Part shown: in pieces, positions 48,377 to 58,911 of the stretch
Numbering within the stretch: position 1 is the stretch's first letter
How the letters are laid out: each line of letters begins with the position of its first letter
Assembly (NCBI GenBank): GCA_963920705.1
Contig: CAWUCO010000283.1
Span: 817,770 to 881,769 of the forward strand
Length of the DNA: 64,000 bases
Direction of reading: 5' to 3'
DNA from: Odiellus spinosus
Lineage: Eukaryota; Arthropoda; Arachnida; Opiliones; Phalangiidae
Notes under the pieces: generated by a model
What the model was told of the DNA's origin: nothing
The model's input: only the letters and a program-made list of their open reading frames with translations
Database searches by the model: none
Position numbers and translations under genes: made by a program

Positions 48377-49190
48377 AATCCCTTTTTCAACGTGATCTGG
48401 AATAAAGATACCAAAAATGTATCTCCATTACCTGCGGTGTTAGATTCTTATCCAACAAATAAGCACAAGAAGAAACTAGGAAAAAAAATTATTCTGGTTA
48501 CTAAATTATGCGTTACCTATTTTACAAGGCAATCTTGGTTCGTCTTCAAAACTGGCGATTTGATCGAGCGCTGGAATAAAGATAGAAAAGATTCCACAAT
48601 TTAATCTACATTACCTGCGCCGTTATATTTTACATCCAACGAACAATATTCATCATTCGACAAAAAAACCTAAGAAACTATGGGGAAAAAAGTTCTGGTT
48701 ACTAAATTATGCGTTACCTATTTTACAAGGGAATCTTGGATCGTCTTCAAAACTGGCGATTTCATCGTGCCCTGGAATAAAGATAGAAAAGATTCCACAA
48801 TTTAACCTACATTACCTGCGCCGTTATATTTTACATCCAACGAACAATATTCATCATTCGATAAAAAACCTAAGAAACTATGGGGGAAAAAAGTTCTGGT
48901 TACTAAATTATGCGTTACCTATTTTACAAGGCAATCTTGGATCGTCTTCAAAACTGGCGATTTCATCGTGCCCTGGAATAAAGATAGAAAAGATTCCACA
49001 ATTTAACCTACATTACCTGCGCCGTTATATTTTACATCCAACGAACAATATTCATCATTCGATAAAAAACCTAAGAAACTATGGGGGAAAAAATTCTGGT
49101 TACTAAATTATGCGTTACCTATTTTACAAGGCAATCTTGGATCGTCTTGAAAACTGGCGATTTCATCGTGCACTGGAATAAAGATAGAAA
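48377..49190 (-). repeat. 201-bp tandem repeat, each unit carrying one 54-bp exon
   Basis: Units recur at intervals of 200-201 bp (TAAAGATAG marks at 48577, 48778, 48979 and 49179). Each holds, on the minus strand, an acceptor TTTATTCCAG, a 54-nt exon (48517-48570, 48718-48771, 48919-48972, 49119-49172) and a donor GTAACG. The exon is phase-symmetric and reads HDEIASFEDDPRLPCKI with few changes, so any number can be included without shifting frame. Confidence 0.75.
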
Positions 49191-49512
49191 AAATTTTTTT
49201 TTCCTTTTGTTTTTGACGAGCTAGGGCCAGAGGCCTTACAGCTCTAGTAAATATTTTAAATTTACATTAAAGTATAATGTTATTGTAACAAATTAACAAC
49301 ATTAAGATCAGTATTAATATAATTGGTAGTGAGACCGCAGAAGAGACTTAAAAAGTTGCACAGAGCGAACCGCCACTATATCTTCGGGAAGGGCATTCCA
49401 CTGGGGGATGACTCGACGGAAAAAGGAGTTCTTCAGAGGGTCTTTAAAGGCAAAGGTGAGGGCCAGTTTGCGAGAGTGACCCCTGGTTGCATGGGGTTGA
49501 GGGGCACTGGTG
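49191..49512 (-). pseudogene. LINE 3' fragment inserted in the transposase gene
   Basis: On the minus strand a 60-codon frame reads RGHSRKLALTFAFKDPLKNS, then FFRRVIPQWNALP, then VRSVQLFKSLL. This is the well-known C-terminal end of CR1/Jockey-group reverse transcriptases. A 3' UTR of about 120 bp ends in an A-rich tail at 49191-49200. It interrupts the fourth 201-bp unit, whose sequence resumes at TTCCACAATTTAATC. Confidence 0.7.
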
Positions 49513-50211
49513 AATTCCACAATTTAATCTACATTAAATATATACAAAAACTTACCGTTATCCAAATAACATTCAACGCAGTACATTGCATGTTGGTCCA
49601 ATAAATGTTGAGCGAAATGCGAATTTATTTTTAGGATCGAATGAACGTTTTGGCGCAAATATGGGTTTTTAGTCTTTTTCGCTTTGAGTTTAGCCCAAAG
49701 TTCCTTAACCTCATTACGGGCCTCGGTCATCCTTCTAATATCCTTCTCGCCATTACCAAGATTAACATTTACCCACTTAGCTTTAACGTTATGCCACTCC
49801 TCCTTAGCATTTAATAGATAAACTTTAGCTTTTTCAGTTTCAAGTTGCAAAGCTCTTTGTTTAATCGCGTTGTTTAAATTTAAATGGGAAAAATCGATAT
49901 TGCTTTCAATGCCTTCCATTATAAATTCGACGGCTTCAAGAAGATTTTGGAAAGATTGGGTTTGGAAGGGTAGACAGGAAAGGCCGTAGGGCAAAAGCGG
50001 ATGAATACAAACGGCGAAAGAGTCTCACAAGCATCAGTGCTAAAAATTGGAAGCGGGAATTTGTACCAAGATCGTTTCGAAAAATGGGGCCGTCAAAAAG
50101 GGGGAAAGAAGTTTAACCCGTTAAGGCTCCGAAGGACATCTTTAAAGAGATGATATCTCTTGAAAAGAGAAATAAATATGATCAGTATTCGTGGTAAATT
50201 TATTTTTCCAG

Positions 50212-53200
50212 AAGTTAGGCGGCTATGACTTATTTCCCGCTTACTTGCAAAGATTACTAGAAGGGGAAGAAATAATGGGTTTACACTTTATCCCATTGGC
50301 GCCGATTAGCGATTGGACTCCGCAGCATTATATCACGATGAATCCCCCGCTGGTGTGGAGTAGTTACGGTTCAATCTTTGACATTGACATTCTGGTAAGA
50401 CAAACTTCGCCGGAGATTTCGTGCCCATTGTAACGGCGTTTTTCGTTTCTCTTCCTAGTCCGCGTTGTGTTTCTTACTGATGATGTTTCTGTCCGCCGCC
50501 ACGGTTTACTTCTCGACGAGATGTCTCGGAAGACAGTCCCCGAGTACCACCGGATTTTGGACAATTCTTTGGGATCATTTCGCTTCTTTGTTCTACGAGC
50601 GTAAGACAATCGAGCTTTCTCCAAAGCATTCAGCGTTACGATAAGACGTCCAAATTTTCCTAGAGATTTCGTCCAAATTTCCTAGAGATTTCTTCCAAAT
50701 TTCCCTAGAGATTTCGTCCAAATTTTCCTAGAGATTTCGTCCAAATTTTCCTAGAGATTTCTTCCAAATTTCCCTAGAGATTTCCTCCAAATTTCCTAGA
50801 GATTTCCTCCAAATTTCCTAGAGATTTCCTCCAAATTTCCTAGAGATTTCCTCCAAATTTCCTAGAGATTTCCTCCAAATTTCCTAGAGATTTCCTCCAA
50901 ATTTCCTAGATATTTCCTATAAATTGATCTTTGGTATCGTTTCAGCCTTTCCCTCGGATTCAGGCGTATCGTCGATTAGGTTGACGCTTGGTTTTTGGTT
51001 ATTAGGCTTTACCATTTTTTGCAACGAAATCAATGCCGTCTTTAAAGGGAAACTTTCCATCAAAGAATACGCCATCGTTGAGACTGATGAAGACTTGGAC
51101 AAGTTAGGCTACCAATTGGACTATGAGGCACGAAAAAAATAGGTCTTCTCAGTTAAGGATTCGAAATTCAATTGTCTTTTACCCCTCTTCAGACGAGGCG
51201 TAATTAGCCAGATTAATCAGATTTAACCGAGCTTTAGGTTATTTTATGTTGGGGTAGGTTAGGCGGGTAAGATTAGGGTATACAAATAAGACGAAAAAAC
51301 AAAGAATATAGTATTTCTCTACTCACTGGATCTATTATACTTTAAATTTTAGGGCCATTTATTGGTTACTTTGTAAGGTTAGGTTAAGACAGTTTTGCTT
51401 ATACAAATAAGACACGCTACCTAAATATAGAACTTATGGAACTACTTTAGAAAATACACCTGAAAAACAAATAAACAAGATGGTTAGCCGCGTGTTAAGA
51501 GGAAGGGATAAACCAGGAGGTCACGTGATTAGCAGAACAAACCGCAGTGCCATCTAGAGAAGGGTTAAGGATTATGAGATAGTTCGATTATTTTATTGGC
51601 TATATTATGTAGTCTGCTAATTTTTCTAAAACTACATGAACTAGGCCTAGACGATATCAAGACGCTATTATAGAAGTAAATAACCTTAAAAAATTACATT
51701 GAAGTTTCTTTTATCAACGTTCATTTTTTTCTTTTAGTTACCAGTAATAACCTAAATCACGATAATATTAAGTTTTGAGATTTAATATCTATTAATCAAT
51801 AAAATAATATTGATATTACCGAAATCGCCATAGGACTTTGGAAATGTTACAGACAATCTATAGCAGAAGACAGTTTTTTTTTTCTAAACTCAAAAAATCA
51901 GTCTTTGCGCAAGACAAAAATCAGCCAATCAATCGTTCCCTTCCTCATATATTTCCCGGCAAACTAGACTGAGGCCGTTAGAATATTTCAAAGGATTTGT
52001 TTTTCAGGTGTATTGGTGTACGCGTATAACTAAAACGCCGACCTCTATACACGTATATGGCGTGTACGGGGGTTTTAAGGAAACTTCTTATAATTGGTCG
52101 AGCTAAGAGTTTAATTGTTCTTCGTATTTTCTAGCATACAACGATGAAAACTTATCACAACGATAGTAAGAGAGCTTGGAATAAAATTATTCTCGCGTTA
52201 TTTGGCGACTAAATATCAACCGTGGGCTAAATAAGGACCTGTCCATTACAAATGGCATTGATACCTAACGGGGATCAAGAACGGCAAACTTACATGGCCA
52301 CCATCAACACCCCAACCCTCCCCCGCTTACAAAAGAGAAACTGCATTTACAGCAGGGGCGGAAATAAGCGCGAGACACTGGGTATTGTCCGATAAATTTT
52401 CCAAATTTCCAAGAACTTTTCATTTTTGAGAGGGATTCGGCTGAACTCACCATTCTCGGCCGTACCTAAGTTTGTTTTGACCCAAGCAAAGCTTGTTTTG
52501 GCCCAAGCAAAGCTTGTTTTGGCCCAAGCAAAGTTTGTTTTGGCCCTAGCAAAGTTTGTTTTGGCCCTAACAAAGTTTGTTTTGGCCCTTCCAAAGTTTG
52601 TTCAGACCCTCCCAAAGTTTGTTCGACCCTTATTATTCCGCACGGTGATGATATTGTACGCTTCTCTCGTGGTCGAATCGCTGAACAAAATATATGATGA
52701 ACCAATTCTAATAAACTTCTCGATGGGAATCAGTAATGAACAATGACAGCGAGCTTCTGAGAGGTCTGACCCCTGACCTTCGGTGCTCGCTATTACGGGT
52801 TCCCACCAGTTCTTATAATATTGGATTGTAGAAATAGTTTTCATTAAACACGCGTTAACCTATTTGATACAGACTACGGGACTAAAACGAAAATTATTTT
52901 GGGGACCATATACTGGGACATAGACTCTTCAAATGATTTCTACATCTCAAAGAAATCCGCTTCAGAGAAAATTTCCTCACGACAAATATGGCTGGGTATT
53001 AACGAGTCGAGCGCGATCAAGTACGATCCTCTGATACACGAAACCATCATGAACTGGTAAGCGACATTAAAACACCACGAGAATCAACTGGAGGCTTTAC
53101 AATAGCGAAATCACGTGACCATAGTGATGACGTAGTATTGCGGAAAATGTATATATAAAACATTATAAAATATTATTTTTACTGTCCTGGTATTCTATTC

Positions 53201-53501
53201 CTTGACATATGTAGGCCTAGATATTGAATGGATATTTTGTAAATTCTATTTTAGGGAACTACGATTGTACGAAGGATCAACTGGATCAACTTACGACGAA
53301 TATAAATATCGATTACAATACACACGTAACAAGCTCATTATTAAAATCGAGCAATTCTTCACGCCCTACGAGGTCGCCGATCTGGCACTTCCCTTTCAAC
53401 TCTACGGCTACGGACTGGCAGCGGCATTCGCCAACAAATTACTAGAAGCAGCCCTGGCAATTTTCAAAAATCGAAAACCGAAACGAAAACCATTTAATTG
53501 A
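50212..53501 (+). CDS. Divergent ionotropic receptor (IR), 3' portion
   Basis: Exons seen are a 50212-50394, b 50459-50600, c 50946 to about 51139, d 52873-53055 and e 53255-53501, with GT..AG borders. Exon a ends the first ligand lobe (KLGGYDLFPAYLQ, then a PPLVW motif). Exon b gives helix M1 (SALCFLLMMFLSAATVYF) and the pore segment. Exon c gives the SIRLTLGFWLLGFTIF helix (M3) and the IVETDEDL linker. Exon d is the second lobe (FYISKKSA, INESSAIKYDPLIHETIMN). Exon e joins in phase through Trp and ends with the last helix. The a-b, b-c and d-e junctions keep phase. Between c and d I found no in-phase donor, and TAG stands at 51140, so an exon is missing or the gene is broken. Upstream exons would lie beyond the Kolobok element. 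IRs act as chemosensory channels at the membrane. Confidence 0.6.
50645..50925 (+). repeat. 22-bp minisatellite in an IR intron
   Basis: About thirteen copies of a unit CCTAGAGATTTCCTCCAAATTT (here split as CCTAGAGATTTC plus variable CGTCC/CTTCC/CTCC and AAATTT) fill the intron between exons b and c. The last copies are most uniform. Confidence 0.85.
51143..52872. other. Large intron or spacer of the IR gene
   Basis: No further receptor exon was identified with confidence. It contains TTAGG-like runs at 51240-51260 and 51385-51400 and a 21-bp minisatellite at 52467-52630 (AAAGTTTGTTTTGGCCC, about eight copies). Confidence 0.4.
52467..52630. repeat. 21-bp minisatellite
   Basis: About eight copies of AAAGTTTGTTTTGGCCC plus four variable bases. 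Open frames on both strands (repeats of LVLAQAK and GPKQTL) are its by-products. Confidence 0.85.
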
Positions 53502-53539
53502 AATACGAAAATATCGTTTATTAGGTCTAGAGCTCGGAA

Positions 53540-53850
53540 TTCGTATAATTTTTATTAATTTCATAAAATCTACTAAATTCTGATGATAGACTATTTTTTA
53601 TTCAAGTTTACTTATTCCAAGATAAACTGTAAAAAACTCTGTTTTTATCCAAAAAAAGGCCTTATCTTAGAATAGCATCCGCGTTATCTTATCTTCGTCG
53701 TATTATTTATTTTCTTAGAAATAAAAGTCAATTTGATTTTTTTTTTATATTTTAGACCAATTCTTGAAACGCGAATATTTCTTATCCATCGTTATACGTT
53801 TGAAAACGCGTAATTTGTAGGTAGATAAAGCGGCAAACGCTTATCTTCGA
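53540..53850 (+). repeat. Repeat A after the IR gene
   Basis: It shares GAGCTCGGAATTCGTAT, TTATTCCAAGATAAA, TTTTTATCC and TTATACGTTTGAAAACG blocks with the region following the isolated IR exon at 32.1 kb. A duplication of receptor 3' end plus flank is therefore likely. Confidence 0.65.
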
Positions 53851-53984
53851 GAAACAAAGGCTCTTTGAGTTTTAAATGAAGAAATTGAAACGCCAAAATA
53901 ATTAAGAACCATTAGAATATTGTTTCTACAATTAAAAACATTCCAATATAGTATGAAATGGGTTACATATTGCCACAAATAAGC

Positions 53985-54696
53985 AAGGTGAAAATGGAAA
54001 GGATGTGAACATCAGAGATCTTCTACGCCAAGCTACGAACAACACTATGATGAAGGTCCTTATGGGGGTCACTCTACCGGATGATCATCCATTCATCAAA
54101 GCCACATCCATGCAGCAGGATGGACTTCCGAAACAAGCCTTGCCCACTAACTGGACCATGTGCTTTCCTAAACTGACCTGGTTAACCAGGAAAATTATGC
54201 ATGAACAAAAAGAACTAAAAGAATCGTCTAAACTAGTTGCTGATTTTATCAGGTAATATCACAAGTAAATCATCCCCAAGTTAATAAGACTATGAAGTAA
54301 GTCCGGTTTTCTCAGTCCATGGTTTCACCCAAACTATTCCGAAATTTGTGCAGAAAGGCGGCCAGGTCCAGTATATTCTTTCTACAGCAAATCCATAGAC
54401 TAAGAAAGGGTTTTACCCTGGACAAGTGACGCGCAGCTATCTACCTTCCACCGTAGTTTGCCAGATCTTTTAATAGTTCGGGATCTTGGCGGGACAGTTC
54501 TAATGGTCATCGAGCCAATTATCGTAGATGAGCGTGCGCGTAAGCGTTAGAGATGGTGGGAAGGAAAAGCGCTCCACCGAAACGTACTAGTACCGCCTCT
54601 ATCGGCCATAAAAGTTTTTTTATATTTTTAGAGATCAAATAGTAAATCAAAAGAAAACCCTTGATCCGGCAAATCCTAGGGATTACATTGATCATG
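53985..54696 (+). pseudogene. CYP2-clan cytochrome P450, two exons only
   Basis: Exon 1 (start uncertain, about 53985, to 54252) encodes GKDVNIRDLLRQATNN, then MMKVLMGVTLPDDHPF and FPKLTWLTRKIMHEQKEL. Exon 2 (54632-54696) adds DQIVNQKKTLDPANPRDYIDH. The two join in phase (AG plus A). This is the helix C-to-G region of CYP2-clan P450s, where a length of acid-rich tail and NPRDYID are hallmark features. P450s are ER-bound monooxygenases that oxidise hormones or foreign chemicals. The N-terminal anchor, the I-helix, ExxR and the haem-binding cysteine loop were not found in the remaining 9 kb. It is either a fragment or has very long introns. It follows the IR gene by about 480 bp in the same direction. 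Confidence 0.6.
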
Positions 54697-54945
54697 GTTT
54701 ATTACGCGAACGAAGCGTAGGAGATAAAACTATTCATTCAGTTATAACTATAATCAACCGTAGGCTCTTAATTAATACCAAAAAAATATCAATTTATTCT
54801 ATAAAAGTATACAACGTCCAGTATTTAATACTATCAGCAAAGATTCGGGTACCTGCAGATTCTGATTCGAGACACTAACATTGTCAGTCGCCCTGGAAAT
54901 AGTGAACGGAGGAAGCGCCACTCTGCGGAGAAATTCTGGAGTTCT

Positions 54946-55735
54946 GAGACAATTGGGCGCCGACATTTGGGCGCCGGACATTTGGGCGCCGCCACTTGGC
55001 CACCGGACATTTGGACGCCTGGACATTTGGACGCCTGGACATTTGGACGCCTAGACATTTGGACGCCGAGCCGTTTGGGCGCCGGGATATTTGGACGCCG
55101 TGCCATTTTGGCGCCGGGACATTTAGACGCCGAGCCATTTTGGCGCTGGGACATTTGGGCTCCTGGACATTTAGGCGCCGGGACATTTGAGCCACATTTT
55201 AGGTTAGGCTAAGCAAAGATTATAACCACTGAGCAGGTTTTTCTTTGGAATGGGATTCGGCCCAATGTCTCCCAATAATGTTTACCTCCCCGACTGAACT
55301 TTAGTTGAGTCAGTGAGGTTAAGTTTGGTAAGATTACGTTTTCGTCAGGGATTTAATATTTTGGTTTCGAACTTGTTAATAAACCATTTTGCCTGAAACG
55401 CAAAATTTGTTTAGAACCAAGAGGGTCAGAAGGACAATCGTTAATAATATCTTGTAATATATATTTTTTTTTTTGAATTAACGTTTGAATTGTCTGTTTT
55501 TAAGCAGCTAGCCCGTTCGTCTTGTAATATTTTAGGTTAGGTTGGCGTAAAGCGCATTAGGCGGCACTCAGGGAGGCCACCGTTCAGCGATCGAGTGCCC
55601 AAATGTCGTTCACGTTTTTCCGACTATTGCGCCCAAATGTCTCGGCGCCCAAATGTCTCGGCGCCCAAATGTCTCGGCGCCCAAATGTCTCGGCGCCCAA
55701 TTGTCCCGGCGCCCCAGTGGCGGCGCCCAAATGTC
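54946..55735. mobile_element. Foldback-like pair of inverted minisatellite arrays
   Basis: The left array (54946-55195) repeats a 16-bp unit GGCGCCGGACATTTGG about fifteen times. The right array (about 55628-55735) repeats its inverse, GGCGCCCAAATGTCTC, about seven times. Between them lie a short ACCTCCCC-family element (about 55286-55375) and TTAGG-like sequence. Inverted arms made of short tandem repeats are the hallmark of foldback elements. All long frames here come from the repeats. Confidence 0.55.
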
Positions 55736-56111
55736 GCGGATCGCGCCGTCCCCACTGTTCCTCTCCTTGTCTGATCCTTCTTGACCATATTCCCAGGCAG
55801 AAAGTGACTTAGTTAACATAGACCGTGTTATAATTAAGCGTCAAATCGCGTGATATTCTATATTAAAACAAGATGGTCAAGCCCATAGAATAACTAGACC
55901 CCTGACATTGTAAAAGAGGCTGAAAGGAATGATTCTATAGCAGGGGCGTGTTATGCAGGCATAAAATCTCTTTAAACAATTTGAATGGCGTCTCGAGGTT
56001 ACTTTAAACACGAAGTGGCGGAAATTTCTCAAGCCGACTATATCACCGTGAGCGTTTTTATGCGATATTAGAAAAAGACGTACATTCGAATATCCCCGCA
56101 GTCATTGCATT

Positions 56112-56760
56112 CAAATCATATTTTTCAAATCATGTTTTTCAAAACATGTTTTTCAAAGCATGTTTTTCAACGCATGTTTTTCAACGCATGTTTTTCAACG
56201 CATGTTTTTCAACGCATGTTTTTCAACGCATGTTTTTCAACGCATGTTTTTCAACGCATGTTTTTCAACGCATGTTTTTCAACGCATGTTTTTCAACGCA
56301 TGTTTTTCAACGCATGTTTTTCAACGCATGTTTTTCAACGCATGTTTTTCAACGCATGTTTTTCAACGCATGTTTTTCAAAACATGTTTTTCAAAACATG
56401 TTTTTCAAAACATGTTTTTCAAAACATGTTTTTCAAAACATGTTTTTCAAAACATGTTTTTCAAAACATGTTTTTCAAAACATGTTTTTCAAAACATGTT
56501 TTTCAAAGCATGTTTTTCAAAGCATGTTTTTCAAAGCATGTTTTTCAAAGCATGTTTTTCAAAGCATGTTTTTCAAAGCATGTTTTTCAAAGCATGTTTT
56601 TCAAAGCATGTTTTTCAAAGCATGTTTTTCAAAGCATGTTTTTCAAAGCATGTTTTTCAAAGCATGTTTTTCAAACGCATGTTCTTCAACGCATGTTTTT
56701 CAACGCAGGTTTTTCAACGCATGTTTTTCAACGCATGTTTTTCAACACATGTTTTTCAAA
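56112..56760. repeat. 14-bp tandem array, about 46 copies in variant blocks
   Basis: The unit is TTTTTCAACGCATG or a variant. About fifteen AACGCA copies are followed by about nine AAAACA copies, about twelve AAAGCA copies and then about six AACGCA copies again. Fourteen is not a multiple of three and no unit has a stop, so all three + frames stay open for over 200 codons (MFFNACFSTHVFQR). These are not genes. Confidence 0.95.
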
Positions 56761-57417
56761 ACTTTTTTATGACTGACACACTAGAACTCAACACGCATAA
56801 GCTCCCTTCGCGACGACTTTTTTATGTTTTCGAGTTTTCATTACTGACAGACTAGAACTCAACAAGCATAAGCTCCCTTACTGTCTCGTTCGCGGCTACT
56901 TGTTCGGTGTTTTAGAGTTTTTATTACTGACAGACTAGAAACATTCTGATTCATAATCTACCTTTTAATCTCGTTCGCGACAACCCCTTAATATCGACGA
57001 TGTTTTCTGTATCGTATACCTCTGAAGATATAAGGGATTTTTCTCTCATATTATATTAAGCGCCCGTGATAACGGGGATCAGTGTCCGACACTCGATCAT
57101 ATAGCATGCAGCGTCGAGCGCTACACGAGCCTGGGAGGGAGACCACCTAAAAGTCATATATATTAAATACAAGTATATATTTTAAATCTGTATCGGACAT
57201 CACGACGTGACGTCTGGCGGGTAAGAGACGAAGTTTTTTCGATTCGATGACGTATTTCGTCTTCTTGCACAACGCCGACACCAACGCCAACGCCGACGCC
57301 GCAGTGAATACAGTACCTAAACCCCACTAGGGTTGGGTCTAGCTAAAAAGTCTTTATTTCTTTATCTTAAAAGGACAAGTCTTGGACTCAAAAACGGTCT
57401 AATATAACCGTTAAATA

Positions 57418-57668
57418 TTTTCAAAAACAAATATTAAACTTGAAATAAATTTAAAATTACCTTGAAAATAGACTTAGCTGGATTCATGAAGATGATCTGA
57501 ACTCCCCGTATAAGGACTATTTGACCAATTACATTGATCGATGGATCTTATGTAGGATCAATATCATTGGTCGCTAATCTTAGTTCAGGATATCTCCATG
57601 AATCCAGCTAAGCCATTTTGATGGTAAGTTTTAAATATATTTCTTGTTTAATATTTGTTTGTAATTTT
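57418..57668. mobile_element. Palindromic MITE
   Basis: The arms CAAATATTAAACTTG and TTAGCTGGATTCATGAAGAT at the left return inverted at 57600-57668. Length is about 250 bp. No clear target duplication. Confidence 0.6.
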
Positions 57669-58149
57669 GTTTTACTGTTGGATTAGGCCTATTTAAACGA
57701 TAAGGAATCGATAAAAAAAATCACTTTTAATTATTTTATATTATCCCCTTAAGCCCGAATCAACGACTCGCGAGTTAAAGCATCGATCAAGAAATATAAA
57801 TATATAAAAGACAATGCGTAATTTTGTTTATAAGATCAATATTAACATATATAATCCTAAGTAAACTAACCATCTAAGTAACCAAATTTGAATTGGGTCT
57901 ATAGGGGCAATTTACTTATGATATAATTTATATAAGGTTTAAGGAATCGATAAAATATAAGGTTTAAGGAATCCATAAAATATAAGGTTTAAGGAATCGA
58001 TAAAATAAAAGTCTAGGAAATATGTGACAGCCAGATAAACACTATCTCACGCACATCCACGGTCAAGACATTGAAGTCACGCCATAAGTACACCATACCC
58101 AAGATACAAGTATATAGCAGTTTAGAGATTAATTCGAAATTTCCACTCA

Positions 58150-58480
58150 AAAACCAACTGATCCAGGGGCTACGGCTATTGGGGTACAAATATAGTGATG
58201 TATTATTACGATAGATGGCTTCACTCTATCTCTCGCTCTCGTACCTATCCACGTATTACACCCGTTGCTATGGGAAACGCGTCGAGTCTCGAAGCGCGAG
58301 GGGAGGGGTTACCGGGCCTAGTTTGTCTCTCTCGTCGTAACTTAGCCAATCAGGATCAGAATGGGTACTACGATAGCGACATCTTTAAAAACAGATCGGC
58401 GCGTAAAGAGTGTACCTCAATGGCGCCCCTGAAACTGCAAGTTCCTCTTCAATTTCGAATTCGTCTATTCAATATGTCAG
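58150..58480 (-). repeat. Dispersed repeat, inverted copy of 35632-35960
   Basis: It shares GGGGCTACGGC, ACGCGTCGAGTCTCGAAGC-type and GACATCTTTAAAAACAGATC blocks with the other copy. Different frames are open in the two copies, so no coding function is supported. Confidence 0.7.
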
Positions 58481-58802
58481 CCAGCGTGTCCTTTAACGAC
58501 CACATACATTGTTGGCTACATTATTTAAATATGACGGTTTAACTTTGACGGTTATATGACAAGTTATTAACTTATGGTGAAGATAACGATCTAGATGATG
58601 ACATTTGGTGGCGATCATTAAAATACTCTGAAGGAAAAAGGGGTTGGATGGTTTGTAATACATTTTTCTTGACGTTATCACGAACGTTTTAACGAAACTT
58701 TCTGAACAAAAGAAACAAAATATAAGAGACAAAAGAACTCTCTTCGTAAATTCTTAATCGAAGTCGCGGTGCCAGTTCATACAAACATTTTGAACTCTTA
58801 AT

Positions 58803-58911
58803 ATGTATTCCGGTTATCCAGAAAATTTAAGCTTGCCTCAAAATACCTATTATGATAAATCGATTTTGAAATATAAATGGGAGAGTAATGTCAGACGGTG
58901 TTTCTCCAGGT
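58803..58911 (+). CDS. Possible first exon of an unrecognised gene
   Basis: An ATG opens a short frame, MYSGYPENLSLPQ, then ILKYKWESNVRRCFS, that meets a fair splice donor (CCAG then GTTAGTATA). No further exon was found before the LINE-bearing element at 59045. I do not recognise it, and it could be chance. Confidence 0.2.

Larger units (their letters stand above)
44800..49919 (-). pseudogene. Kolobok-type DDE transposase, multi-exon, with some broken exons
   Basis: The likely start is the ATG at 49919 (MEGIESN). Exon 1 (49556-49919) is helical and charged and ends CVECYLDNG before GTAAG. Four near-identical 54-bp exons follow, then 48259-48396 (acidic, DHVEKG), 47996-48122 (FSTPRVIVTPRRK) and about 47877-47935. 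The 47200-46900 region has SWKCC and LKLAGALLYSG. The core is at 46200-46560: DARMDSPGYCAKNCTY with its aspartates, SMEALCF and ELVTDGH. Later come TERTKPWLEK and RHTGALESYHSM (45370-45640), an LAILDYN exon (45240-45310) and a KYSKVTSKW exon ending near 44800. I recognise this as the Kolobok-like family from TTAA elements. Several stops occur in the 46600-47200 part, so this copy looks inactive, though some may be unrecognised introns. Confidence 0.6.
42426..50141. mobile_element. Kolobok-like DNA transposon with two genes, TTAA duplications
   Basis: TTAA flanks both ends (42422-42425 and 50142-50145). The inverted ends share GTCCTTCGGAGCCTT, with the left beginning AGGGGTCC and the right, reversed, AGATGTCC. 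TTAA duplications with GG-rich ends fit Kolobok; piggyBac is excluded by the terminal bases and the transposase type. The 7716-bp element holds a + strand CXC/P2X7-ballast gene (42719-43868), an AT-rich tandem tract and a minus-strand multi-exon transposase gene (about 49919 down to 44800). It contains later insertions: a MITE (47334-47775) and a LINE fragment (49191-49512). The right end is 66 bp before the first visible exon of an IR gene, so it probably lies in that gene's intron. Confidence 0.75.
54697..58802. other. Gene-free region dominated by minisatellites and MITEs
   Basis: No P450 continuation or other domain was recognised. Separate entries describe the repeats at 54946-55735, 56112-56760, 57418-57668 and 58150-58480. 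Sequence 57940-58015 has three direct copies of TATAAGGTTTAAGGAATC. Confidence 0.45.

Noticed and set aside
42422-50145. piggyBac assignment for the TTAA element
   Set aside because: piggyBac ends begin CCC and its transposase differs. The DARMDSPG and HTGALESYHSM motifs fit the Kolobok-like family.
52426-52746. Frames with repeated LVLAQAK or GPKQTL
   Set aside because: By-product of a 21-bp minisatellite, which is a multiple of three and so stays open.
54799-55819. Frames with repeated RRPNV, GAQMS or TFGRLDIW
   Set aside because: By-products of the 16-bp inverted minisatellite arrays.
56105-56855. Three overlapping 200+ codon frames of MFFNACFSTHVFQR type
   Set aside because: They are produced by a 14-bp tandem repeat with no stop in any + frame. 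No start context, domain or splice support.
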